A stretch of DNA of 64,000 bases from assembly GCA_009391195.1 (NCBI GenBank), contig VEXB01000004.1, positions 1 through 64,000 of the forward strand, read 5' to 3'. The notes under the pieces were generated by a model, which made no database searches, was not told the DNA's origin, and saw only the letters and a list, made by a program, of their open reading frames with translations. Of the stretch, positions 31,285 through 40,140 are shown one piece after another (position 1 is the stretch's first letter; every line of letters starts with the position of its first letter). Source of the DNA: SAR202 cluster bacterium AC-647-P02_OGT_505m. Its GTDB lineage: Bacteria; Chloroflexota; Dehalococcoidia; Lucifugimonadales; UBA826. The position numbers and the translations under genes are program-made.

Positions 31285-32388
31285 TCATCCAGTGAGATCA
31301 TTCAATCTCGGCATTACCTTTTCAGCGAGAAGTCTCATAGAGGTTTCGTAATTTTCGCTATCCTCTGAATGATCAAACGTGAGCCAGAGCAGATGTCCAA
31401 ACCCTCCAACTGCTGAGTATAGGTTGCGGATTTTCTCCGTTACGGTGTCTGGTGACCCAACTATCCATAAATTGTCCAGCATATACTCAATGGTGACATC
31501 TTCGTTAGGCATAGATTCGTCATGTTTCATATATTCAACGAAAGGATAAGCTCCGAAAGAAAACAGTGGATGTAGATATTCTCTCCAGGCCCTTCCAAGC
31601 ATGCCATTTAAAGCGCCTTCTCTAGCTTCTTCATCAGTTTCGGCCACCCATATGTCTCTTACAATTCTCCATTCACTTCTGGAAGGTGGGGTTCTGCCCT
31701 TAGATTTAGCCCCCTCCTCAACAGCATCCCAGTGACTTGCAACGTATACCTCGTTTAGGCCCAAGCTCATGGGGATATAACCTCTTTCCCCAACAAGTTT
31801 TAGGGTGTCGGAGCCGGGGCTTGCTCCAGCAACTCCTATTGGCGGGTGAGGTTTCTGGAACGGGGTTATATGCGTCCTCAGGTTGGCGAATGCATAGTCT
31901 TCTGGGTCTGGTATATTGACCTGCCAAAATTTGCCTTCATATTTAAATGGACCATCCACGTGCTCCCATAGGTTCAGGATGATATCCAGAGACTCTCTGG
32001 TTCGCTCCCTATGCTCACCATTTTCCATATCTATCCCGAATAATTCATGGTCAGATTGTAGGCCTCCCGAACCTATTCCAAACATATATCGTCCTTGGGC
32101 TAGATGATCTAGATAGGCGACTCTCGATGCCAACTCTACTGGATGATGAAAGGGAAGTAGATGGGCACCAGTTCCAAGCTTTATGTTTTTGGTCTGCATT
32201 AATGCTTGCGCGATAAGGATGTCCGGGGATGGTACTGGTTCCCAAGGCGCAGTAAAGTGTTCCCCTATCCATGCTTCCTCAAGCGCATAATTATCTGCAA
32301 GCTTGAGGCAATGAAGGTCCCAGTTTTGGGCGTCTATCGGGGCCCTCTCAGGGGGATGTGACGGCATCAGAAAAAGTCCTAGTTTCAT
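31285..32388 (-). CDS. LLM-class flavin-dependent oxidoreductase (start trimmed to MKLGLFLMPS)
   Basis: NIKLGTGAHLLPFHHPVELASRVAYLDHLAQGRYMFGIGSGG. Confidence 0.92.
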   Translation of the reverse strand: MKLGLFLMPSHPPERAPIDAQNWDLHCLKLADNYALEEAWIGEHFTAPWEPVPSPDILIAQALMQTKNIKLGTGAHLLPFHHPVELASRVAYLDHLAQGRYMFGIGSGGLQSDHELFGIDMENGEHRERTRESLDIILNLWEHVDGPFKYEGKFWQVNIPDPEDYAFANLRTHITPFQKPHPPIGVAGASPGSDTLKLVGERGYIPMSLGLNEVYVASHWDAVEEGAKSKGRTPPSRSEWRIVRDIWVAETDEEAREGALNGMLGRAWREYLHPLFSFGAYPFVEYMKHDESMPNEDVTIEYMLDNLWIVGSPDTVTEKIRNLYSAVGGFGHLLWLTFDHSEDSENYETSMRLLAEKVMPRLNDLTG

Positions 32389-32455
32389 ATTACTCCACCT
32401 CACTCGTGATGTTTTTGCATGTCGTCACGCTTTTCAAAGTTGAACCTTGTTGGGA

Positions 32456-33601
32456 TTAATTTTTTAAAAGGTTTCTTGCGATTACCATTCGTTGTATTTC
32501 GGATGTACCTTCATATATCTCTGTTACTCGGGCATCTCTAAAATATCTCTCGACAGGTATTGGGGAAAAATATCCAGCTCCGCCATGGATTTGCAAAGCA
32601 GTGTGGGCTGCCTTCATTGCCGTTGTCGATGCAAAAAGTTTCGCCATGGAGGCTTCGGTATGGTAGGAAAGCCCTGCATCCTTTAGGGACGCAGAATGCA
32701 TTACCAGCTGGCGAGCCGCTTCCGTGTCAGTTGCAATATCAGCGATCATATTTTGTATAGCCTGCTTGTCTGACAGGGGCCCGCCAAATGCTGATCTATT
32801 TTTCGCATAATCAACTGCGGCCTCCAACGATGCTTGGGCTATTCCCACGCTTTGAGCTGCTATTGAAATTCTGCTGGCATTTAGTACTTCCATTGTCTGT
32901 CTAAAGCCAAGATTATCTTCATTGATCAGATTGGTGGACGGCACGTGGCAGTTATTGAAAACTACTTCACCAACGGTTGACGCCCTGATTCCCATTTTTC
33001 CCTGAAGTTTGTTAACGGTTTTTCCATCAGAGTCACCGTCGACGATGATGGCATCAATTCCCTTGTATCCTAGGTTTCTATCGTGCGTTGCCAAGGTTAC
33101 AATCACGCCTGCATCTGGTGAGTTACTTATATATGTTTTGGTTCCGTTTAGGACCAGGTGGCCATTGGCTGGAACAGCAGTAGTTTGAATTGCGGCAGCG
33201 TCGCTTCCTGCTCCTGGCTCTGTCAGTGCAAAGGCGCCTATTTTCTTTCCGGAAACAAGATCGGGTACATATTTGTTTTTTTGGGACTCGTTACCATAGT
33301 GACTTATGAAATGTGTACAGAGAGTTAAGTGAACTATGTAAATTAGGGAAGTTGCAGCGCACCCTCGAGCTATTTCCTCGGAGACTATGGCAACTTGTTT
33401 GGTGGTACCGCCAGCACCACCATATTCTTCGTTTACCATCAGCCCTAAAAGTCCTAAGTCAGCGATATCTCTAAAATTGTCATGAGGAAATTCTTCTAAC
33501 TCATCGTGTTTGGCGGCTCTAGGTGCGAGAACCTGATCTGAAAATTCTCTTACAGTGTTCCTAAGTAATAGTTCTTCTTCGGACAGAAGACTCGTAGTCA
33601 T
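32456..33601 (-). CDS. Acyl-CoA dehydrogenase
   Basis: FALTEPGAGSDAAAIQT, NRSAFGGPLSDKQAIQNMIADIATD, QIHGGAGY and YEGTSEIQRMVIARNLL motifs. Confidence 0.94.
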   Translation of the reverse strand: MTTSLLSEEELLLRNTVREFSDQVLAPRAAKHDELEEFPHDNFRDIADLGLLGLMVNEEYGGAGGTTKQVAIVSEEIARGCAATSLIYIVHLTLCTHFISHYGNESQKNKYVPDLVSGKKIGAFALTEPGAGSDAAAIQTTAVPANGHLVLNGTKTYISNSPDAGVIVTLATHDRNLGYKGIDAIIVDGDSDGKTVNKLQGKMGIRASTVGEVVFNNCHVPSTNLINEDNLGFRQTMEVLNASRISIAAQSVGIAQASLEAAVDYAKNRSAFGGPLSDKQAIQNMIADIATDTEAARQLVMHSASLKDAGLSYHTEASMAKLFASTTAMKAAHTALQIHGGAGYFSPIPVERYFRDARVTEIYEGTSEIQRMVIARNLLKN

Positions 33602-33934
33602 ACTTTCTCCACTCCCTTCCAAAATGTTTGTGAATCAGAAGTCTGTGTGCACCGTATTACATGTTTCCGAGCAGATGAATCTCACCTTTCAGGTCTGTAG
33701 TTGTCCCTTGACGTTAAACTTATCCCAAGCAATTTGACGCACCCTCATAAGTATGGCCAATAGTACGCATATTTCTTTTGTAATGCCACTCAGTTAAATG
33801 GGTAATATTGCATTACACTGGGAATCACGTAATTGCCCGTATAGAAATCACTATATAGCTTTTGACTTCCTTAAAATGGAATAATAAGCCTGATATACAA
33901 GTATTTTTTGTTGATTTGATGGAGGATATTTCAC

Positions 33935-34837
33935 ATGGTTAGGGTTGGATCTGACGAAAGATCATTTACAGTAGATTCCAATTGGGAAAAATTACCATCT
34001 GGTTGGGAAGCGCCTATGGCGGCGGTGGCGGTGGATTCGAGAGATAGGGTTTATGGTTTTAACAGAGGCCCCAATAAGGTGATCATTTTTGACAAGGAAG
34101 GCAATTACTTGGATCACTGGAAGGATTCTGATTTTATATTTCCTCATGCTATATACGCAGATCATGCAGACAACATATGGATAGTTGACAGAGATGCTGG
34201 GCAGGTTCTGAAATACACGCCAGAGGGTGAACTGTTGCTGTCCATTGGTGAAAAGGGTTACCGATCCGATACTGGTGCCGATAACTCAGTGTTCACTTCC
34301 GACGGTTTCAAAGATGTAACTCATGCTGGGGAACCATTCAATTTGCCCGCCGGGGTGGCAGTAGCACCATCAGGAGACGTGTTTGTCGCCGATGGATATG
34401 CTAATTGTCGAGTACATCGGTTTGATTCCCAGGGGAACCATATTTTGTCGTGGGGAGAGCCTGGCAATGGAGAGGGACAGTTTATGTTGCCGCATGGCGT
34501 TTCTATAGCTTCTGATGGAACGGTCTTAGTATCAGACCGAGAAAACGATAGGATACAAGCCTTTGATCAAACAGGAAATTTTTTGTCTGAATGGGCTACA
34601 GACCTTATTGGTCCAGCTTTGGTATGGCAGGATTCAGTTGGGCAAGGATTTGTTCCTGAACATAATGGGGGTAATTTTAGTGTTTTGTCGTCTGAAGGGG
34701 GTCGAATCGCTCGTTGGGGGGACGAACAATATATTTCTTGCCATGGAGCTGCAGGGGATTCTGAAGGCGGGATCTACTTTGTCCAACCGGTTACAGGCCT
34801 GATCGGTCGCCATATAGTGAAATATATTCCTGAGTAG
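33935..34837 (+). CDS. NHL-repeat beta-propeller protein
   Basis: FDKEGNYLDHWKDSDFIFPHAIYADHADNIWIVDRDAG and GNGEGQFMLPHGVSIASDGTVLVSDRENDRIQAFD repeats. Confidence 0.88.
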   Translation: MVRVGSDERSFTVDSNWEKLPSGWEAPMAAVAVDSRDRVYGFNRGPNKVIIFDKEGNYLDHWKDSDFIFPHAIYADHADNIWIVDRDAGQVLKYTPEGELLLSIGEKGYRSDTGADNSVFTSDGFKDVTHAGEPFNLPAGVAVAPSGDVFVADGYANCRVHRFDSQGNHILSWGEPGNGEGQFMLPHGVSIASDGTVLVSDRENDRIQAFDQTGNFLSEWATDLIGPALVWQDSVGQGFVPEHNGGNFSVLSSEGGRIARWGDEQYISCHGAAGDSEGGIYFVQPVTGLIGRHIVKYIPE

Positions 34838-34954
34838 ATCGTTTAAGTATAGTTGCTTCTCAGGTTTCACGACCAAATTTAATATGGCATGTAAGCCTTT
34901 TAGATGCCAAGAAAATCTTCACTCAATGATTGGTATCGTTTTGGAGGCCGTGCT

Positions 34955-36331
34955 ATGAAATATTTGATTAGAGATTCGACTATTATTACGGGAAATTTAA
35001 ACCGATTGATTCTGTATAAATCAGCGATGCTCACACAGAACGGAATTATTCAAGATATCGGTGAAACTGGCTTGCTTGAGGAAAAATATCCTTCTGCAAC
35101 TAGAATCGAAGGGGCAGGGAAAGTGATTTTCCCCGGCCTGATCAATTGCCATACACATCTTTTGGCCACAGCTGATAAAGGGATTTTAGAAGATTTTGGC
35201 TTTCCCACAACTTTAAAATTTCCAACAACAGGTCGCGGGTTGCTGGATCAAGATGAACGTAATGTGTTTGCGAGGCTAGCCTGTATAGAGGCAATTAAAA
35301 GCGGCACTACTACCTTGCTCGAGATATCAGATGATATTTCAGAATATGCTCAAACTTTGGATTCGACAGGCTTGCGCGTTTTTCTCGGCGAGAACATGAA
35401 TGATATCGATGATTCAAAGTTGCAAGAAGGGTTATATGAATATTCATCTCATAAGCGTGACATGGCCATAGGGAAAGCAACCGACTTAATCAATGACTGG
35501 CATGGGAAATCAAACGGCAGAGTCAAGGGTTTTGTTGCTCCTCATGCTCCAGAGACCGTTTCCCCAGAGCTTTTGAGGGCTTCAAGAGATTTGGCAGAGA
35601 AATATGAACTCGGATATACGATTCATTTATCTCAGAGTTACAAGGAGATTGAAACTATTAAACGTATAAGAGGAGTTTTGCCAACTCATTACCTTTTTGC
35701 AAACGAATTTCTTAGTAATCGTCTGGTTGCTGCTCACTGCAGGTACGTGAATAGCTCTGAAATAGCGTTGCTGGGCCAAAAAAACGCTGGTATATCTCAT
35801 AATTCAGCTATAGGGGCCCGCAGAGGGGCTGCGGCACCTGTGGCTGAGCTATTATCGTCTGGGTGTTCACTTGGTATGGGGTCCGACAACATGGCGGAAG
35901 ATATGGTGGAGGTGATGAGAGCTGCTCTTTTTCATGAAAGGGTTCGGAGAAATGACGAAATGAATCCTCAACCTGAGGATGTACTGGAGTGGGGGACGAT
36001 GGGAGGCGCGAGAACACTAGGAATCGCTGATGAATTGGGATCACTTGAAATAGGGAAGAAGGCCGATCTATTTATGATGGATTTCAGAAAAGCTCATCTG
36101 ATACCAAGTCTCCGAATTGTTTCATCGTTTATTCATAATGGGATTTCTTCAGATGTAACAGATGTCATGGTTGATGGGGAATGGGTTATGCAAAATTCTT
36201 CCATTGAAAACATCGATGAAACTAAGGTCATTGAACAGGCTGAAGAAATAGGACACCGAGTTTGGAACCAGTTGGTTAAAGAACACCCCAATGTGCCATT
36301 CCCAATTAATTTACCACCTGGACCGTTATAA
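34955..36331 (+). CDS. Amidohydrolase (cytosine/guanine-deaminase-like, metal-dependent)
   Basis: VIFPGLINCHTHLLATADKG, VAPHAPETVSPELLR, AAHCRYVNSSEIALL and LGMGSDNMAEDMVEVMRAA motifs. Confidence 0.88.
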   Translation: MKYLIRDSTIITGNLNRLILYKSAMLTQNGIIQDIGETGLLEEKYPSATRIEGAGKVIFPGLINCHTHLLATADKGILEDFGFPTTLKFPTTGRGLLDQDERNVFARLACIEAIKSGTTTLLEISDDISEYAQTLDSTGLRVFLGENMNDIDDSKLQEGLYEYSSHKRDMAIGKATDLINDWHGKSNGRVKGFVAPHAPETVSPELLRASRDLAEKYELGYTIHLSQSYKEIETIKRIRGVLPTHYLFANEFLSNRLVAAHCRYVNSSEIALLGQKNAGISHNSAIGARRGAAAPVAELLSSGCSLGMGSDNMAEDMVEVMRAALFHERVRRNDEMNPQPEDVLEWGTMGGARTLGIADELGSLEIGKKADLFMMDFRKAHLIPSLRIVSSFIHNGISSDVTDVMVDGEWVMQNSSIENIDETKVIEQAEEIGHRVWNQLVKEHPNVPFPINLPPGPL

Positions 36332-36358
36332 CCTAGGACAGGATCAATAGTCGTTTTA

Positions 36359-37759
36359 TTGGAAGATCAAATGACCATATTAAATGATGTGCAATCGCAA
36401 CTAAATCATACCCCCGTTGCAAGAATCGAAAGACCTTCTTCTCCAACAGAAGTTAGAGCATTGTTGAATGCGGCGAGGTCTGCTGGAGAATCAATTTGTC
36501 CCGCAGGAGCGCTTCATTCCATGGGTGGTCAGCAGTTTCTTACTAATGGTGTTTCACTAAGTTCTGAAAACTTGAATGCCATAGGACCATTGGATGAGAA
36601 ATCTAAAATAGTCACAGTTCAATCTGGCGCCAGATGGCCCGAATTAGTTCGCTGGTTGGGTAGTGAGCAGTACAGAAGCTCTCGACCTTTATCTATCATT
36701 CAGAAGCAAACTGGCGCTGATGATCTAAGCTTGGGTGGGGCGTTGTCTTCGAATATTCACAGTCGAGTACTTGGTCGAAAGCCAATCGTTGAAGATATAG
36801 AGTCTTTTTACATTACCACTTCAGATGGGGCTAGGATGAAGTGTAGTAGGGAAGAGAACATTGATCTGTTCCAATGTGCCATTGGTGGATATGGCCTCTT
36901 TGGGTTTGTTGATTCTATAAATCTTAAATTGACGAAAAGACAACTACTCAAGAGAAAGGTCACAGAAAACTCCCTGGACGAGGTAATTCCTATTCTAGAA
37001 GATTATGCCGAGCAAGGTGCCAGCTATGGAGACTTTCAATATATGACGGACGAGACATCTCAGGACTTTTTGTCTAAGGGAATCCTTTCCGTATATATTC
37101 CAACTTGCAAGGAATCCGAATGTCCAAAGCAGCGTAATGAATTAACCATTGATGACTGGAAGAAACTATTCGTACTAGCTCACACGAACAAAAAGACGGC
37201 CTATAACGAATATTTAAATCATTATCTGAAAACTAACGGACAGTGTTATTGGTCGGATGATCACCAGTTCAGTCCATATTTACCTGAAGCTGGTACTTTA
37301 TTGAGCGAAAAATTAGGGTGGCCTATACCTCGCTCGCTTGTAATAACCGAGCTGTATGTACCCAGATCAAAATTCGTTGATTTTATGAGAAGTGCCAAAA
37401 CAGTACTTGAAAAAACAGAAGCGAATCTTGTCTACGGGACCGTTAGATTAATTGAAGAGGAGAATGAGACGTTCCTCAGGTGGGCTTCACAGGATTTCGC
37501 GTGTGTAATATTCAATTTGTTGGTGGAACATTCCTCTGAGGGAAAGCGTAAGGCAGCGCAACAGTTTCAGATGTTGATTGACTGTGCATTGAATGAGGGA
37601 GGGTCCTTTTATCTGACTTATCACAGATGGGCTCGAAGAGACCAAGTAGAAACTGCTTACCCACAATTTAGGGCATTTTTGGAGAAAAAATCACGCTGGG
37701 ATCCAACCGACTTATTTAACAGTGACTGGTACACGCACTATTCCGAGCTGTTTACGTAA
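36359..37759 (+). CDS. FAD-linked oxidase (FAD_binding_4; aldono-lactone oxidase-like)
   Basis: RPSSPTEVRALLNAARSAGESICPAGALHSMGGQQF; C-terminal YHRWARRDQVETAYPQFRAFLEKKSRWDPTDLFNSDW. Confidence 0.85.
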   Translation: MEDQMTILNDVQSQLNHTPVARIERPSSPTEVRALLNAARSAGESICPAGALHSMGGQQFLTNGVSLSSENLNAIGPLDEKSKIVTVQSGARWPELVRWLGSEQYRSSRPLSIIQKQTGADDLSLGGALSSNIHSRVLGRKPIVEDIESFYITTSDGARMKCSREENIDLFQCAIGGYGLFGFVDSINLKLTKRQLLKRKVTENSLDEVIPILEDYAEQGASYGDFQYMTDETSQDFLSKGILSVYIPTCKESECPKQRNELTIDDWKKLFVLAHTNKKTAYNEYLNHYLKTNGQCYWSDDHQFSPYLPEAGTLLSEKLGWPIPRSLVITELYVPRSKFVDFMRSAKTVLEKTEANLVYGTVRLIEEENETFLRWASQDFACVIFNLLVEHSSEGKRKAAQQFQMLIDCALNEGGSFYLTYHRWARRDQVETAYPQFRAFLEKKSRWDPTDLFNSDWYTHYSELFT

Positions 37760-37760
37760 T

Positions 37761-37822
37761 ATGGAGGGCTATTTTAAAAGACCCCCAGAGGCGTTAAAAG
37801 TAATGCCACCGGGGACCTCCAT
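37761..37822. terminator. Compound inverted repeat between convergent genes
   Basis: Nested pairing ATGGAGG...CCTCCAT, CCCC...GGGG, GGC...GCC; on the minus strand followed by TCTTTTAAAA. Confidence 0.5.
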
Positions 37823-37833
37823 GTTTAATTTGG

Positions 37834-38463
37834 CTATGGACGTTTGGAGTAGGTAATTCTTCCCAAAGAATGAACACCAGGTCTTTCTATCAGGCTTTGT
37901 TGTTCTGACAGTCGGTTGTCTGAAATTATATTGTCGTGAAGTTCTTGCATTAGAGCAAAACTTTCTGTTATATGAGTAATTCGTACACTGGTTATTTGCC
38001 CTCCAACCGGTGTGCTAATGTTATATGCAAAGTTGAGGTCCACATCAGACATCCAGTCAGACATTAAGTCAATAAAAGCTTGTAACTTTCCCATCTTTGG
38101 CTGGAAGAACCGTCTCATGATGTACTTGGGATCGAACTCTTTTAAGGCATCGATGTTGGTGGCCCTAACTCTTGATAGAGACATGTTTTCCTGTCTCGAT
38201 AATCCAGAAAGTTCACTTCTTTCCTTTAGGGCGGCCATATTGTTTCCGAATATGGCGTCCATAAGGGCGTCTACTTCGTTTGCATCAGGTAGCGGAACTA
38301 CGGCGGTGACTTTCGTGGACTCCAGATGAGCATTGGGAGGAGAGATAGTGACGCTGACCAGTCCAGGGACCCCTAGAGACTCCATGGATTTTTGTACCCC
38401 TTCAATAACTTCTGCTTCTTTCCCTGGATTTGGTGTGCGATAAGTGTTTAGAAAGTAGGACAT
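37834..38463 (-). CDS. Hypothetical protein, possible duplicated alpha/beta-barrel-like domain
   Basis: Clean ORF; N-half SYFLNTYRTPNPGKEAEVIEGV... and C-half KYIMRRFFQPKMGKLQAFIDLM... look like repeats of one fold. Confidence 0.55.
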   Translation of the reverse strand: MSYFLNTYRTPNPGKEAEVIEGVQKSMESLGVPGLVSVTISPPNAHLESTKVTAVVPLPDANEVDALMDAIFGNNMAALKERSELSGLSRQENMSLSRVRATNIDALKEFDPKYIMRRFFQPKMGKLQAFIDLMSDWMSDVDLNFAYNISTPVGGQITSVRITHITESFALMQELHDNIISDNRLSEQQSLIERPGVHSLGRITYSKRP

Positions 38464-38581
38464 TATGACCTCCATATAACTGAAATTAATTGATTTGGGC
38501 CATATTACGATAAAAGGTAATAGATAGTAACCAACAATAGGATTTTGGTGTAACTATGGGATTATCGGAATGGAAATGCTA

Positions 38582-39505
38582 TTAAAGTCTGTTAGTCTTG
38601 GACAATCCGCTGTCTTCTACGAGCTCCTTTACTGCTTCTTCCCACCTGTAGGCCATGATATGAACACCTGCAACCCCTTGAATAGATTTGAGGTCATCTA
38701 TTGCCTCTTTAGAAATCTCCAAGCCAATTTGGGCTTGTTCTTTTTCAGGATAATGGTCCATGCGTTCAATAATCCGGTCAGGAATGGAAACTCCGGCAAT
38801 ATTATCTCTGAGCCATTTCGCCATCTTTGAGGATTTCAATGGGCCGAGACCTACCAACACAGGGGGTGGGTTTCCGTCGCTAAGTTCAACTAATTTTTCT
38901 GAGAAACGCTTCATTACTCCTATGTCAAAACAAAATTGTGTTTGGAAGAAAGATGCTCCAGCCTTCCATTTTTTGATAGTTCTGTGAGGCCTATAGCTGT
39001 GAGGAGGCGCAAATGGGTTCGCTGCAGCCCCAAGAAATAATCTCGGGTTAGGGGTGATTTTTCTCCCGCTCATGAAACTGCCAGTCTTGTCCATGTTATT
39101 TAACGCAGCCAGCATGCTTATGGAATCTAGATCGAAGACCGGTTTGGCATCGGGGTGATCCCCGGCTGTCACTCCATCTCCAGTAATACAAAAAATATTA
39201 CGAATACCCAAAGAATGAGCCCCCAACACATCCCCTTGTATAGCTATTCGATTTCGATCTCTGGCCGAGATCTGCATGACAGGTTCAATATCGTTATCTA
39301 AGAGAATATATGCTGCTGCGAGGCTTGAGAAGTGAGGAATGGCACTGGTTGCATCAGTCACATTTAAAGCGTCGCAATAGGGTGATAGTTTTAAAGCTGT
39401 TTCTACTAATTCATCTTTTTCTGAAGAATCGGGTAGCGTAAGTTCTGCTGTTACTGCAAAAGAGCCGGAATCCAGGGTTCTATGAAGTTGAGAAATCATA
39501 TTCAT
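38582..39505 (-). CDS. metF: Methylenetetrahydrofolate reductase (MetF-like)
   Basis: FAVTAELTLPDS, DALNVTDATSAIPHFSSLAAAYILL, GVTAGDHPDAKPVFDLDSI and FFQTQFCFDI motifs. Confidence 0.85.
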   Translation of the reverse strand: MNMISQLHRTLDSGSFAVTAELTLPDSSEKDELVETALKLSPYCDALNVTDATSAIPHFSSLAAAYILLDNDIEPVMQISARDRNRIAIQGDVLGAHSLGIRNIFCITGDGVTAGDHPDAKPVFDLDSISMLAALNNMDKTGSFMSGRKITPNPRLFLGAAANPFAPPHSYRPHRTIKKWKAGASFFQTQFCFDIGVMKRFSEKLVELSDGNPPPVLVGLGPLKSSKMAKWLRDNIAGVSIPDRIIERMDHYPEKEQAQIGLEISKEAIDDLKSIQGVAGVHIMAYRWEEAVKELVEDSGLSKTNRL

Positions 39506-39511
39506 AAGTTA

Positions 39512-40051
39512 TCAACGTGATTGATTAATCCAGGCGGAGCTGCCTTTAAGCCGACGATCCAGCGGTTTTTGAATGATTTCTATTTCATGTGAAAAAACAC
39601 GCATTTTATTGGAGTTTTCCCAGGCAGTAACCCATACGCATGTCATTTTGGGGTCAAGCTCACATGAACCATCAGTTCTGACTCCTCCACAAGGTCCGTT
39701 TCGTATTTCCTTTGGACAGCCCATGGGGCAAGACATTCCCGTTTCATGGAGGATACATTGACCACACATTTGGCAGCCGAAGATAGGCTTTTTGGTTACC
39801 CATTCAAACTTAACAAATAGCAGTCTGATGACCCTGTTGTCACCGTATTTTTCAGCTATCCCACCCAAAACCTTGGAGGAGACTAGATAAAGTACTTCGA
39901 GTAGTTTGACCAATTTGACGCTCTCAGACTCTGAAAAACAATATACTCTGATCTGTTCCAATATTCTCGCATAAAATGAATTTGTGAAATGAAGTTCTTT
40001 TATACAGAGGAAAATATGTGTAGATTTAGGGAGTATTGTTGCGAGTACCAA
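39512..40051 (-). CDS. MetV-like cysteine-rich protein (methylene-THF reductase C-terminal family); true start uncertain
   Basis: FGCQMCGQCILHETGMSCPMGCPKEIRNGPCGGVRTDGSCELDPKMTCVW. Confidence 0.82.
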   Translation of the reverse strand: MVLATILPKSTHIFLCIKELHFTNSFYARILEQIRVYCFSESESVKLVKLLEVLYLVSSKVLGGIAEKYGDNRVIRLLFVKFEWVTKKPIFGCQMCGQCILHETGMSCPMGCPKEIRNGPCGGVRTDGSCELDPKMTCVWVTAWENSNKMRVFSHEIEIIQKPLDRRLKGSSAWINQSR

Positions 40052-40140
40052 AAGGTTGATATGTTTTAAGATCAGTAGAGAGCGAATTTGTATCAGGATT
40101 TTTCTGATGCCCTCAATATAAATGTTGGAGGAGGCGTAGT

